DNA from: Candidatus Undinarchaeales archaeon
GTDB taxonomy: Archaea > SpSt-1190 > JASMDC01
Length of the DNA stretch: 43,225 bases
Assembly: GCA_030753015.1 (NCBI GenBank)
Contig: JASMDC010000030.1
Span: 1-43,225 of the forward strand
Reading direction: 5' to 3'
Below the pieces are notes generated by a model. It searched no databases, was not told the DNA's origin, and worked only from the letters and a program-made list of their open reading frames with translations. Positions 7,273 to 15,645 of this stretch are shown here, in pieces (position 1 is the stretch's first letter; each line of letters begins with the position of its first letter). A program made the position numbers and the translations under genes.

Positions 7273-7878
7273 ATGGGACCGACATTCCTTGATGGCGTGT
7301 CTGACGGCTATGCTGCCGTCAAGGAGAAGGTCGCCGATAACTACCACAAGCATCCGGGCACCTACAAGGCAGTCGGCACCGTGGCCGCTGGTGTAGGCGC
7401 TTACCTCCTGGCACGGGAGGGCCTGGACGCTGTGGGATTTCAGGATTACGTGGCCAACAGCATGCCCTGGCTCGGCCAGTACGCTGACGCCGTCGCCAGC
7501 GGCACTGCCGGCGTACTCGCCGCCCTGGGAGCCAAGGCCCCGGTGGAGAAGACCATCAAATACTTCGAGGGCGAGCGGAAGCACGAGAAAGGCACGTACG
7601 CTGCGGACGCCAGTGAGAGCGGTGCCAAGGAGGCCGCGGACGCCGTTATCGAGGGGATGGACGGAACGGACATCGGCTGCGCTGCCCTGGGCATGCCCGT
7701 GGGCCTCACCGATATGAAGGAGCTTTACGACGGTGTGAAGTCGGACTACCAGCACAACCACAAGAAGGGTGCCTCATACAATGAGACCGATCCCGCCTTC
7801 GACGAGAAGATGTTCGGTGCCGACCAGGCGCCGTACCACGTGTTCAGAAAGGAGAAGAGCGGGAAGTCCGCCCCGTGA
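7273..7878 (+). CDS. Unknown small membrane-associated protein
   Basis: This 201-residue protein is not recognised. Residues about 34-52 (AVGTVAAGVGAYLL) and 66-90 (AVASGTAGVLAALGA) are Ala/Gly-rich and hydrophobic and may be two membrane segments. The rest is charged, with a helical SGAKEAADAVIEGM stretch and a polar C-terminus rich in Lys, Asp and Tyr. It has no known catalytic motif. The start is supported by the TATA element 27 bases upstream. It converges with the carboxypeptidase gene with only 9 bases between their stop codons. Confidence 0.75.
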   Translation: MGPTFLDGVSDGYAAVKEKVADNYHKHPGTYKAVGTVAAGVGAYLLAREGLDAVGFQDYVANSMPWLGQYADAVASGTAGVLAALGAKAPVEKTIKYFEGERKHEKGTYAADASESGAKEAADAVIEGMDGTDIGCAALGMPVGLTDMKELYDGVKSDYQHNHKKGASYNETDPAFDEKMFGADQAPYHVFRKEKSGKSAP

Positions 7879-7887
7879 GCCCCGCTA

Positions 7888-9219
7888 CTATTTATCGAGC
7901 ACCTGCTCCGGATCGTCCATCATCTCGATGAACCAGAGCACGGCAGGAAGGTTGTTATCGACCACATCGTCGATGTCCTCCTCGTCGGGATTGAACTGCG
8001 TGAAGGTGTTGCCCCATCCGCCTCCGCCTTCCAGCTCGACGGTGTAGGCGAGCATCCCCTTGGAGTCCGCCCAGTCGGTGTACGTACCGCTGGCCAGGGC
8101 CGTCCGGCCGCCGTGCATCACGTCGTACGGGCGCTCCATGAGCTCGCGCATCCCATTGCCGATGGCGCGGTAAAGCTCCTCACGCTCGCCATCCTCGGTG
8201 GTGTAGTCGGGGGCGTACTGGTACTCGCCACCATAGGAATGAAACGCCAGCGTCCCCTTGAAATCATGCTCGGCCACGAACTCGGCCATGGCCGTGGTCT
8301 CCTGCTCGCTCATGGCCTCGGGACCACGGTAGGTCTGGTGCCAGTAATTGCCGCTGGCACCGGGCTTGCCCCAGGCCTCCGAGAAGTTACGGTTGAGGTC
8401 CACACCATGGAGCGAGGACGACCTTTCGGCCCAGTTCCCCTCCTCGACGAGCTCGCTGTTATCGCGGGCGTTCTTGCGGTGGTCCGAGTCACCGTACCGC
8501 CGCACCTGCTCGGCCACGATCATCCCGCCATCGGTATTGAAGCTCGGGATTATCCAGGTGTCCCGGCTGTCCACCAACTTTGTGATATAGGCGTCCTTGC
8601 CGTAGCCGTCGACCATCGTCTTGGCCACGTCGAGGGGCACCTCCACCGCGATGGCCTCCCGGGCATGGAACTGGCCGACAAGTAGCACCTCGGTCCGCGC
8701 CTCGCGGTCCTTCACGCGAGCGTCGCTGCCGATGCGTATGGCGTAGATCGGATTACCGAGTCCACTCTTCCCGATGACCTCGACATGAGCGAGGTCCGGT
8801 GCCTTCTTCTCGAGAGCGTACAGTTCCTCGGCGACCTCCTCGGGGACGTGGTACTTGCCCAGACCACCGTCCCTGAGAGGCGAATCGGTGGGTATACGCT
8901 GCCAGGAACGGACATACTGTCCCTGCTCGACATACTTATCAAGGGCATCGTCACGGTCATAAGCGCCCCCTTCAGCGGGGAGCACCATCTCCTTGGGAAG
9001 CCGTATCTCGTAGTCGCCGAGGTCGATCCGGTAGTCGTCTGCCAGCTCGTGCTCAAGCAGCTCTTGGTGGGCGGGAGGCGTCGTTGCCGGATGGTCCGCC
9101 GCGTACGCTATTGGTGCGATAGCGGTGATGGCCGTGGCACCGAGGAGGGCATAGGTGGTGGCACGCTTCACCACACGGGCGAGCACACCCTCACCATCGC
9201 CGTCCCCGGCTTCTTCCAC
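7888..9219 (-). CDS. Exported M14-family zinc carboxypeptidase
   Basis: This 443-residue protein is an M14 metallocarboxypeptidase. Zinc ligands are seen as His185 and Glu188 (FHARE) and His327 (HSYGG); VDLNRNF at 273-279 and Glu395 (YTVELEG) match substrate-binding and catalytic positions, so the enzyme looks intact. A hydrophobic segment at about 21-41 after basic residues is a signal or anchor sequence, placing the enzyme outside. Before the catalytic domain, IDLGDYEIRLP (about 65-75) resembles the IDMGDYQVTLP motif of the peptidases at 25634-31613. The start is GTG at 9219, after AGGGGA. It lies 44 bases downstream of the unknown membrane protein gene and is probably co-transcribed with it. 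Confidence 0.93.
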   Translation of the reverse strand: MEEAGDGDGEGVLARVVKRATTYALLGATAITAIAPIAYAADHPATTPPAHQELLEHELADDYRIDLGDYEIRLPKEMVLPAEGGAYDRDDALDKYVEQGQYVRSWQRIPTDSPLRDGGLGKYHVPEEVAEELYALEKKAPDLAHVEVIGKSGLGNPIYAIRIGSDARVKDREARTEVLLVGQFHAREAIAVEVPLDVAKTMVDGYGKDAYITKLVDSRDTWIIPSFNTDGGMIVAEQVRRYGDSDHRKNARDNSELVEEGNWAERSSSLHGVDLNRNFSEAWGKPGASGNYWHQTYRGPEAMSEQETTAMAEFVAEHDFKGTLAFHSYGGEYQYAPDYTTEDGEREELYRAIGNGMRELMERPYDVMHGGRTALASGTYTDWADSKGMLAYTVELEGGGGWGNTFTQFNPDEEDIDDVVDNNLPAVLWFIEMMDDPEQVLDK

Positions 9220-9263
9220 GGCCTAAGTCCCCTGTTTCCCTTTGATCCCCTTTCTAATCGGAC

Positions 9264-10982
9264 TTACTCGTCGTCCCAGAAGGTCTCGAGCTCGTCGGTC
9301 TTGTTGGTGACCACCCACTCGTTCGGCGAGACCTCTTCAAGGTGGTACCCGTTCTTGCCGAACCGGGATACCTCCACCTTGTCCTTGCCGTCATCCAGCT
9401 TCCAGATCTCTTTCTCTCCCATAGCCTTGATGCTTTTGAGCACGGGGATGAAGTCCTTGATGCGGCGCTTGTGCGTGAGGTCGACGGCCTCCTCCTCGGG
9501 GCCGTTGTGCTTGATGTACAGATCGCCCTCGTTGAAGGCGACAGCATAGTGGTTGTCGTCCTCCTTGACGATCTTACCCTGAGAACCCTTGAAGGACACC
9601 TCCCAGCCGGAGTCGAAGATGTAACTGTCACCATCGTGGATGAAGGCAGTGCCCTCGATGGTGGTCTTGACCTCGGGCTTCTCGTGGTAGAGCGAGAAGA
9701 GGAAGTTGGAACCCACCCAGAGGGCGGCGCCGGCGGCGGCCACGGGCACGCTGGAGACAGGCCACGCCTTGGTGGCGGCCACGGTCCCCGAGTAGGTTCC
9801 CAGGTAGACGCCGCTGCCGATGGACGACTCCACGCCCATGATCTGCCAGAAGTTCTCCGAGTAGTCGTCGTGCTCGTGCTCCTTCTTGTTGATGATCTGA
9901 TCGTGGATGGCTAAGTTGGCCTTACCGCTCATTGTACCGGAGATGGCGCTGGCCACGGTGGCCGCGCCGTAGATGCCGATGAACGCGTAACCGGGGTTCT
10001 CCCCTAAGTGCTTGAGGATGTCCGGGTGGAGCCCAAAGTAGCTGGCGCCGGTAACGGTGCCCAGCCCGGCCACGTAGAGATTGACCTTCTTTAGTTCCTC
10101 CATAGGTTTCTCGGAGTTGACGGCGTTGTCGACGACGCTTCCAAGGAAGCTCTCGCCGATAATGCCAAGGGCGGGGCTGCCGATGTTGCCGATGGAGGTG
10201 ATGGTTGAGGCGATGCCGTAAGCAGCACCCTGCTCCCACAGCTTGGGGGTGATGACGCCCAGGAGCATGGCCGCACCGACGTTCCCCATAAGGTCGCCGA
10301 CCTTAAGGACGGCGTACTCAGGGTCCTCCTTGAACAGACGGTAAAAGACCTTGAACTTGTCCATGAAGGACTTCTCGTCCATCTGGTACATCTCGAGGGA
10401 GAGATCGTCAGGGATGCCGAAGAAGCTCTTGAAGTCCTCGTTGAAACCGAACTCCTCGAACTCAACGGTCTCTTTGAGATTGAAACCGTTCCCCTTGAGG
10501 TACTCCTTGAGGCCAGGGTCAGCGTCATCGGGGACCGGCAGTTTCTTGAGGCCGATTAGAGAGCCGAAGAACTTGCCCTCCCCCCGCTCGGTGATGACCT
10601 CCGTACGGTAGGCCATGGCCGGGTGGAAGGCGGGATCCTTTACGTCATACGCCGTAAAGACCGCATCCTTACCGGCGGCCGCAGCGACGCGGTAGGCGTC
10701 CACGTGCATGCCCTCCTCGTCGGTGTGGTACACCACGGAGAACCGCGCACCGTCGTACCCGGCGTTCACCAGGTCCATGTACTGGTCCTCCAGCCCGAAG
10801 TTGGCCTTCGCGAACTCGAGATTGTTCGGGTTCAGCTGGAACTCGTCGTACTGCGCTCCCGCTACGAAGAGCGGATTCGCGTCGAGCTTGCGTGTAAGAA
10901 TCTCAGAGGCAGTGTTGTTCTCCTCTTGGAAATCCTCTTCGGCGAGGACTGCTGCATCATACATGAAGCCAACGGGCGCCAT
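9264..10982 (-). CDS. Unknown multi-pass membrane protein
   Basis: I do not recognise this 572-residue protein. Residues 1-215 look soluble and mixed alpha/beta, with no signal peptide. A block from about 225 to 430 holds several Gly/Ala-rich hydrophobic segments (GNVGAAMLLGVITP, GASYFGLH, GYAFIGIYGAATVASAISG, AAAGAALWVGSNFLFSLY). The last 140 residues are charged and beta-like. The TATA-like stretch TTTAAAAAA at 10988-10996 is only about 10 bases before this ATG, whereas the in-frame ATG at 10964 (MYDAAVLAEEDF) is about 28 bases away, so the true start may be 10964. The M14 carboxypeptidase gene follows after 44 bases, hinting at a role in handling that enzyme or its products. Confidence 0.8.
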   Translation of the reverse strand: MAPVGFMYDAAVLAEEDFQEENNTASEILTRKLDANPLFVAGAQYDEFQLNPNNLEFAKANFGLEDQYMDLVNAGYDGARFSVVYHTDEEGMHVDAYRVAAAAGKDAVFTAYDVKDPAFHPAMAYRTEVITERGEGKFFGSLIGLKKLPVPDDADPGLKEYLKGNGFNLKETVEFEEFGFNEDFKSFFGIPDDLSLEMYQMDEKSFMDKFKVFYRLFKEDPEYAVLKVGDLMGNVGAAMLLGVITPKLWEQGAAYGIASTITSIGNIGSPALGIIGESFLGSVVDNAVNSEKPMEELKKVNLYVAGLGTVTGASYFGLHPDILKHLGENPGYAFIGIYGAATVASAISGTMSGKANLAIHDQIINKKEHEHDDYSENFWQIMGVESSIGSGVYLGTYSGTVAATKAWPVSSVPVAAAGAALWVGSNFLFSLYHEKPEVKTTIEGTAFIHDGDSYIFDSGWEVSFKGSQGKIVKEDDNHYAVAFNEGDLYIKHNGPEEEAVDLTHKRRIKDFIPVLKSIKAMGEKEIWKLDDGKDKVEVSRFGKNGYHLEEVSPNEWVVTNKTDELETFWDDE

Positions 10983-11277
10983 CGTCGGTTTAAAAAAGGT
11001 TTTCCTACGCGAACCGGAAAACTCGTGTGTTACTACCCTTGAGACACGTCACAAATCAAGAAAAGGAAGGGCATTTCCACCAGAGATAGGGTGGTTCACG
11101 AAAATACGGTCTGGATCGGAATGCCGTGTCACCGCCGAGTAGGAACACAAGCCAGGTCAAGTATCATCACAGAACGGGCCCGCAGGACTCCGCTCCGGGT
11201 TAAGAATTATTTCAATTATCCTTGAATGGTTGGACCATAAGGAGTATGAGAGGCGTTTCAAATACTAGAGAAGGTAT
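10983..11277. other. Intergenic region between secA and the 572-residue membrane protein gene
   Basis: The left end holds the TATA-like element at 10987-11003 for the gene to the left. The rest, including AT-rich stretches near 11200-11225 and a weak GC-rich inverted segment near 11176-11200, shows no gene or RNA that I can support. It probably also carries the secA transcript end. Confidence 0.5.
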
Positions 11278-13746
11278 CTAGGCAGCCGCCTCGGCGCCCT
11301 CAGGTGTACCCTCGCCTGACGTCTCGCCCTCGTCCTCTTTCTTCGTGATCTGGAAGTGGAAGAGCGATCGCGTCGACTGCCAGCGGATTCCGCTCTGCAT
11401 CCCCTGGTACATGTGGAAGGCCTCGGTCTGGTACTCGATGAAGGGATCCTTCTGTGCGTAAGCCCGGAGGTGGACACCGCGCTTCATCTCGTCCATGCCC
11501 AGAAGGTGATCCTTCCATGACATGTCTGCGGCGTGCAGGAGGACCTGTCGCTCCACCTGCCCGATTATCTCCGCCCCGACCTCAGCCTCCCGCTCGTGGT
11601 AGCGTTTCATGGCCTCGTTCGTGAGGTTCTCGGTCAGCTCGTCGGCGTTCTTGACCGAGCCAACGTTCAGGTCGGCCACGTCGATGCCGAAGACGGCCTG
11701 GCAGTTGTAGGTGAACTGCTTCTCGAGGAACTCGTTCTCCCACTGATGGGGCTTGGGGCCCTCAGCGGTGAAACTCTCAACTACTTCCTCTGCCGTCCGC
11801 TCGATGACGTTGTACACGTCCTGCTTCAGGTCAGGCCGCTCAAGGATTACGTTGCGGTCGTCGTAGAATATCCCTCGCTGTGTGTTCATGACCTCGTCGT
11901 ACTTCAGCAGGTTCTTGCGCATCTCGAAGTGCATGCCCTCGACCTTCACCTGCGCCTGTCGGACGACCTTGTCGATGAGCTTGCCCGATAGCGGCTCGTC
12001 CTTGTGGACCCCCGAGAAGAACTTATCAATCTTCTCCGGCCCGTAGAACCGCAGCAGCTCGTCCTCAGCGGACAGGTAGAACCGACAGGAACCGGGATCC
12101 CCCTGGCGGCCCTCACGTCCCAGGAGCTGGTCGTCGATGCGACGTGAGTCATGACGCTCGGTACCGATCACATGGAGACCTCCGATGTCGGCCACGCCCT
12201 CACCGAGCTTGATATCGGTACCGCGACCGGCCATGTTCGTGGCCACGGTCACAGCACCCTTCTGCCCGGCCTGGGCGATGATATCGGCCTCCTGCTTGTG
12301 GTGCTTGGCATGAAGCACCTGGTGGTCGATGCCACGGGCGATGAGCATATCGCTAAGGTGCTCGGACACATCGATGGAACGGGTGCCCACGAGCACGGGG
12401 CGGCCTGCCTCGTGCTGGGCCACGATGTCGTCGACGATCGCGTCGTACTTCTCCTCCGCGGTGCGGTATATCAGGTCCTGCTGGATGTCGCGCTGCATGG
12501 GCTCGTTCGTGGGGACCTGGACGACGTCCATGCCGTAAAGGGAGATGAACTCGCCCTCCTCGGTCTTTGCGGTCCCGGTCATGCCCGAGACGCGGTCGTA
12601 CATCCTGAAGAAGTTTGGGAACGTGATGGAGGCGTAGGTCTGGGAGGGCTCGCGGACCTTCATGTCGGTCTTACCGGTCGCCAGCATGTCGTTGTTGGCC
12701 TCTTTCGCCTCCAGGGCCTCGTGGAGCCCGGCCTCGTATCGCCTGCCGTGCATGAGGCGCCCGGTGAACTCGTCGACGATGAGCAGCTCGCCGTCGGAGA
12801 CCACGTAGTTCTTGTCCTTGGTGAAGAGAGAGTGTGCGGCGATGCACTGGCGTGCTGAGTGATAGAGGTGCATGGTCCGCTCGTCCGTGGGCGAGTCCAC
12901 TCCGAGGGCCTTGGCCAGCTTGTCATCCCCCCGCTCGGTGAAGAAGGCGAGATGGTCCTTCTCGTGCACCTCGTAGTCGCGCCCGGGCTCGAAGTCGCGG
13001 ACGATACGGTCCATGATGAGGTACTCGCGGGCCGTAGTGCCGGTGCGTCCGGAGATGATAAGAGGCGTCCTGCCCTCGTCGATGAGGATGGAGTCCACCT
13101 CGTCGATGATGGCGTAGTGCATGCCCCGCATGACCCGATCCTCGGGTCGCCGGACCATGTTGTCTTTGAGGTGGTCGAACCCGAACTCGTTGTTCGTCCC
13201 GTAGGTGATGTCCGCCTGGTAGGCGGCCTTGCGGTCCTCGGGGGACTCGTCATGCTGGATGCATCCCACCGACATCCCCATGAACTCATAGATGGGGGCC
13301 ATCTCCTCGGCATCGCGGCCGGCCAGGTAGTCGTTGACGGTGATGACGTGGACGCCCTTGCCCTCAATGGCATGGAGGTAGGCCGGGAGTGTCGCGACCA
13401 GAGTCTTGCCCTCGCCTGTCTGCATCTCGGCGATACGCCCTTCGTGAAGGACCACACCTCCCTTGATCTGGACATCGTAGTGGCGCATCCCGGTAACGCG
13501 GTTGCTTGCCTCGCGCACGGCGGCATAGGCTTCGGGCATGAGGTCGTCCAGGCTCTCGCCGGCAGAATAACGGTCCCGGAACTCGTCGGTTTTTCCCGCA
13601 AGCTCGTCATCGGAGAGGGTAGTCATCTCATCAGCGTAGCTGTTGACCTCCTCGACGATGCCGTCCAGGCGCTGCCGCTCGCGGTGGTTGTACGAGAAGA
13701 AGGACTTCACTCCGTCGTATAATCGATCGAGCAGCCCGTCCTCCAT
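11278..13746 (-). CDS. secA: SecA preprotein translocase ATPase
   Basis: SecA is the motor that drives unfolded proteins through SecYEG in bacteria. The 822-residue chain shows all core elements: Walker A MQTGEGKT (108-115), DEVDS Walker B (215-219), the GRTPLIISG joint, FFRMYDRVSGMTGTA (about 380-393), MAGRGTDIKL (505-514) and the arginine-finger region QLLGREGRQGDPGS (541-554, with Glu in place of the usual Ala in GRAGRQGD). The C-terminus ends in an acidic Gly/Ala tail and lacks the zinc-binding CxC...CH SecB site. The ATG at 13746 is about 30 bases from a minus-strand TATA element, an archaeal-style leaderless promoter; a preceding TTG at 13749 is less likely. Archaea normally lack SecA, so this probably reflects transfer from bacteria. 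Confidence 0.96.
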   Translation of the reverse strand: MEDGLLDRLYDGVKSFFSYNHRERQRLDGIVEEVNSYADEMTTLSDDELAGKTDEFRDRYSAGESLDDLMPEAYAAVREASNRVTGMRHYDVQIKGGVVLHEGRIAEMQTGEGKTLVATLPAYLHAIEGKGVHVITVNDYLAGRDAEEMAPIYEFMGMSVGCIQHDESPEDRKAAYQADITYGTNNEFGFDHLKDNMVRRPEDRVMRGMHYAIIDEVDSILIDEGRTPLIISGRTGTTAREYLIMDRIVRDFEPGRDYEVHEKDHLAFFTERGDDKLAKALGVDSPTDERTMHLYHSARQCIAAHSLFTKDKNYVVSDGELLIVDEFTGRLMHGRRYEAGLHEALEAKEANNDMLATGKTDMKVREPSQTYASITFPNFFRMYDRVSGMTGTAKTEEGEFISLYGMDVVQVPTNEPMQRDIQQDLIYRTAEEKYDAIVDDIVAQHEAGRPVLVGTRSIDVSEHLSDMLIARGIDHQVLHAKHHKQEADIIAQAGQKGAVTVATNMAGRGTDIKLGEGVADIGGLHVIGTERHDSRRIDDQLLGREGRQGDPGSCRFYLSAEDELLRFYGPEKIDKFFSGVHKDEPLSGKLIDKVVRQAQVKVEGMHFEMRKNLLKYDEVMNTQRGIFYDDRNVILERPDLKQDVYNVIERTAEEVVESFTAEGPKPHQWENEFLEKQFTYNCQAVFGIDVADLNVGSVKNADELTENLTNEAMKRYHEREAEVGAEIIGQVERQVLLHAADMSWKDHLLGMDEMKRGVHLRAYAQKDPFIEYQTEAFHMYQGMQSGIRWQSTRSLFHFQITKKEDEGETSGEGTPEGAEAAA

Positions 13747-13769
13747 CAAGTTGGCCTCGGCCCCGTACG

Positions 13770-13783
13770 GCCTTAATAAAGGT
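13770..13783 (-). promoter_or_regulatory. TATA element of secA
   Basis: On the minus strand ACCTTTATTAAGGC lies about 30 bases before the secA ATG at 13746. It falls in the 75-base gap after the stop of the pilin-like gene, so secA has its own promoter. Confidence 0.6.
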
Positions 13784-13821
13784 TTCTCTGCGCGGGACTG
13801 GAAAACGGCATACGTAGGCCC

Positions 13822-15645
13822 TCAGCATGCCTCGATGCGGGTCACGTACTCGTACCCCTTACTGGTGTGCACGGGGATGAGCGGGTACATCTCGACAGGC
13901 ACCTCGGTATCGCCCCGCACACGCACGACCTGGCCACGTGAGCGCACTTTGTACGCGGGCCGGTCGGCCGTATCGGTCGTGGCATGCGCGAGGAGAAGAT
14001 ACATGCCGGCGTCAACCTCGTGGAACTCGTACGTGCCCTCCTCGTCGGCGACCACGGTGACTGTTGAGCCCGGATAGCCATCCAGGGGCACCATGTGAAG
14101 GCGGATGGCACGAGGCGGTACACCGTCCACATAGGTGAGTGTTCGCTCGCCCACCGCTTTCGTACGCTGATCACCGGTGCACGATATCCTGTCTTTGACG
14201 TACACACGGCCATGCACGCGGCCCTTGGTACCCAGTTCGACATCCTTTGTGAGATGGCCTGACACCTCGACACGCTCGATGAGCCGACCGAGTCCGGGCG
14301 GGCGACTTGCCTCCACGATAAGTGTGTGCTCGCCACAGGGCACCTTTTTCCGCTCAAGGCGCCCTCCCTCGAAGGGATGGAGACAGGTGTCCAGCCACGC
14401 TTGACCGTCCACGGGAGCGTTCCCAGGTCCGGTGATGGTGAGCTCAAGATCGCAACCACCGGTCCCGCACAGGTCATCCACGGTCACCGGATGCTCCTGG
14501 CCGAACCGGGCGTAGGGGTCCACGCCTGTGAGGTAGGACTCGAGCACGAAGGCGAACTCCAGCGGTCGTCCCTCGGTCCGGACGCCCATTGCCACCGGTT
14601 TAAGGTCACGTAGGACCATCATCACGTCATACTGGGCGGTGTAGCTCACGTTGTACCGGCTGAGGCAGACTGGTTCATCGGCATCACGTCGGTCGATGAA
14701 CGGGAACGGTACCGGCACGTACTCCACATGCTTCGTGCTCTCCTGCTCGGTACGGGGATTGGCCAGCAGGGTCATGTCGACACGCTCGCGCACCATCTCC
14801 ATGGACCACTCGATATCCGGCTCGTCCTTTGAAGCACTGCGCTGCCGCTGGAGCTCCTTGGCCACCGACAGTTGTGCGTTCTCCACGAAGGGCCGGGCCA
14901 TGTCACGCTTGGTGGCGATGATACGCTGCTTCCGGCACGCCATGGTCTCTCCGATGCCGCCGGGCGGGCTGGGGATACGGTCGTCATTGATCATGCCCGA
15001 GAGGAGATTGCGCTCCATGTACCGCTCCTTCTCGTACATCTCGAGATAGGCCTTTGCCCGGGACCACAGGGTTCGAAGACGCAGTGGGAGGGTGATGGTC
15101 ATATCCTCCACCGACCGTGTCGCCTCCTCGTCCCCCTCGAGGTGATATGTGAGCTCGAGCGTCGCCTCGACTCCCTCTTCCTGCAGCTTCGCTGTGACCC
15201 GTGGTGCGCCGAAGACGACCTGGGCCTTTTCGCCTGCACGGATCGCCTCGAGGCGCGGGGTCAGCCGCCGTGTCGCCTCCTGTGAGAGGAGGCCCTCCAT
15301 GACCTGTACCGTGGGGAAGAGCACCATGCGGCCCTTCTGGAGATAGACGGGGCGCTTGACCACCACAGGACCCGGGAGCGAGTTGGTGGTGTAGCCGCCG
15401 CGCCGTCCCAGCTCATACACGGACTCCTCCACGGAGTCGCGGAGGGCGCTCTCGATGATTTCCGAGAGGTCACGCAGACGGTCCACGGTCGCTCTCGTCT
15501 CCCCCGCTTCGGCCCGGACCGTGCGGTCGGTCCGGCTCCCACGCAGGACGTAGGATACGATCACAAGAACAACGAGGGCGATAGCGATTAGCCCGAAGAG
15601 GCTTACCTGACCACGTCCACGGCCCAACACAATCCGGCCGCGCAT
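13822..15645 (-). CDS. Membrane-anchored protein with pilin-like N-terminus
   Basis: The 607-residue protein starts with a short basic tail, then RGQVSLFGLIAIALVVLVIV and a basic stop (about residues 11-35). This GQ-V-x-F hydrophobic N-terminus resembles type IV pilin-like proteins that are common in DPANN archaea, although a processing site is not certain. Residues 40-330 are helical and charged; the rest appears as beta-rich domains, including a carboxypeptidase-regulatory-like fold near the C-terminus (VVADEEGTYEFHEVDAGMYLLLA). Cysteines are scattered outside the membrane. The start ATG at 15645 overlaps the upstream stop (TGATG) after an AGGGGGTGG site, so it is the third gene of a tightly coupled operon with the two large exported proteins. 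Confidence 0.85.
   Translation of the reverse strand: MRGRIVLGRGRGQVSLFGLIAIALVVLVIVSYVLRGSRTDRTVRAEAGETRATVDRLRDLSEIIESALRDSVEESVYELGRRGGYTTNSLPGPVVVKRPVYLQKGRMVLFPTVQVMEGLLSQEATRRLTPRLEAIRAGEKAQVVFGAPRVTAKLQEEGVEATLELTYHLEGDEEATRSVEDMTITLPLRLRTLWSRAKAYLEMYEKERYMERNLLSGMINDDRIPSPPGGIGETMACRKQRIIATKRDMARPFVENAQLSVAKELQRQRSASKDEPDIEWSMEMVRERVDMTLLANPRTEQESTKHVEYVPVPFPFIDRRDADEPVCLSRYNVSYTAQYDVMMVLRDLKPVAMGVRTEGRPLEFAFVLESYLTGVDPYARFGQEHPVTVDDLCGTGGCDLELTITGPGNAPVDGQAWLDTCLHPFEGGRLERKKVPCGEHTLIVEASRPPGLGRLIERVEVSGHLTKDVELGTKGRVHGRVYVKDRISCTGDQRTKAVGERTLTYVDGVPPRAIRLHMVPLDGYPGSTVTVVADEEGTYEFHEVDAGMYLLLAHATTDTADRPAYKVRSRGQVVRVRGDTEVPVEMYPLIPVHTSKGYEYVTRIEAC

Noticed and set aside
11278-13746. A bacterial origin for the whole window, suggested by SecA, Rnf and murein hydrolase domains.
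   Set aside because: Repeated TATA elements at leaderless distance, TrmB and Ogg2 proteins and the pilin-like DPANN-type N-terminus fit an archaeon better. I see no clear -35/-10 bacterial promoters. The point is not proven without rRNA or ribosomal proteins.
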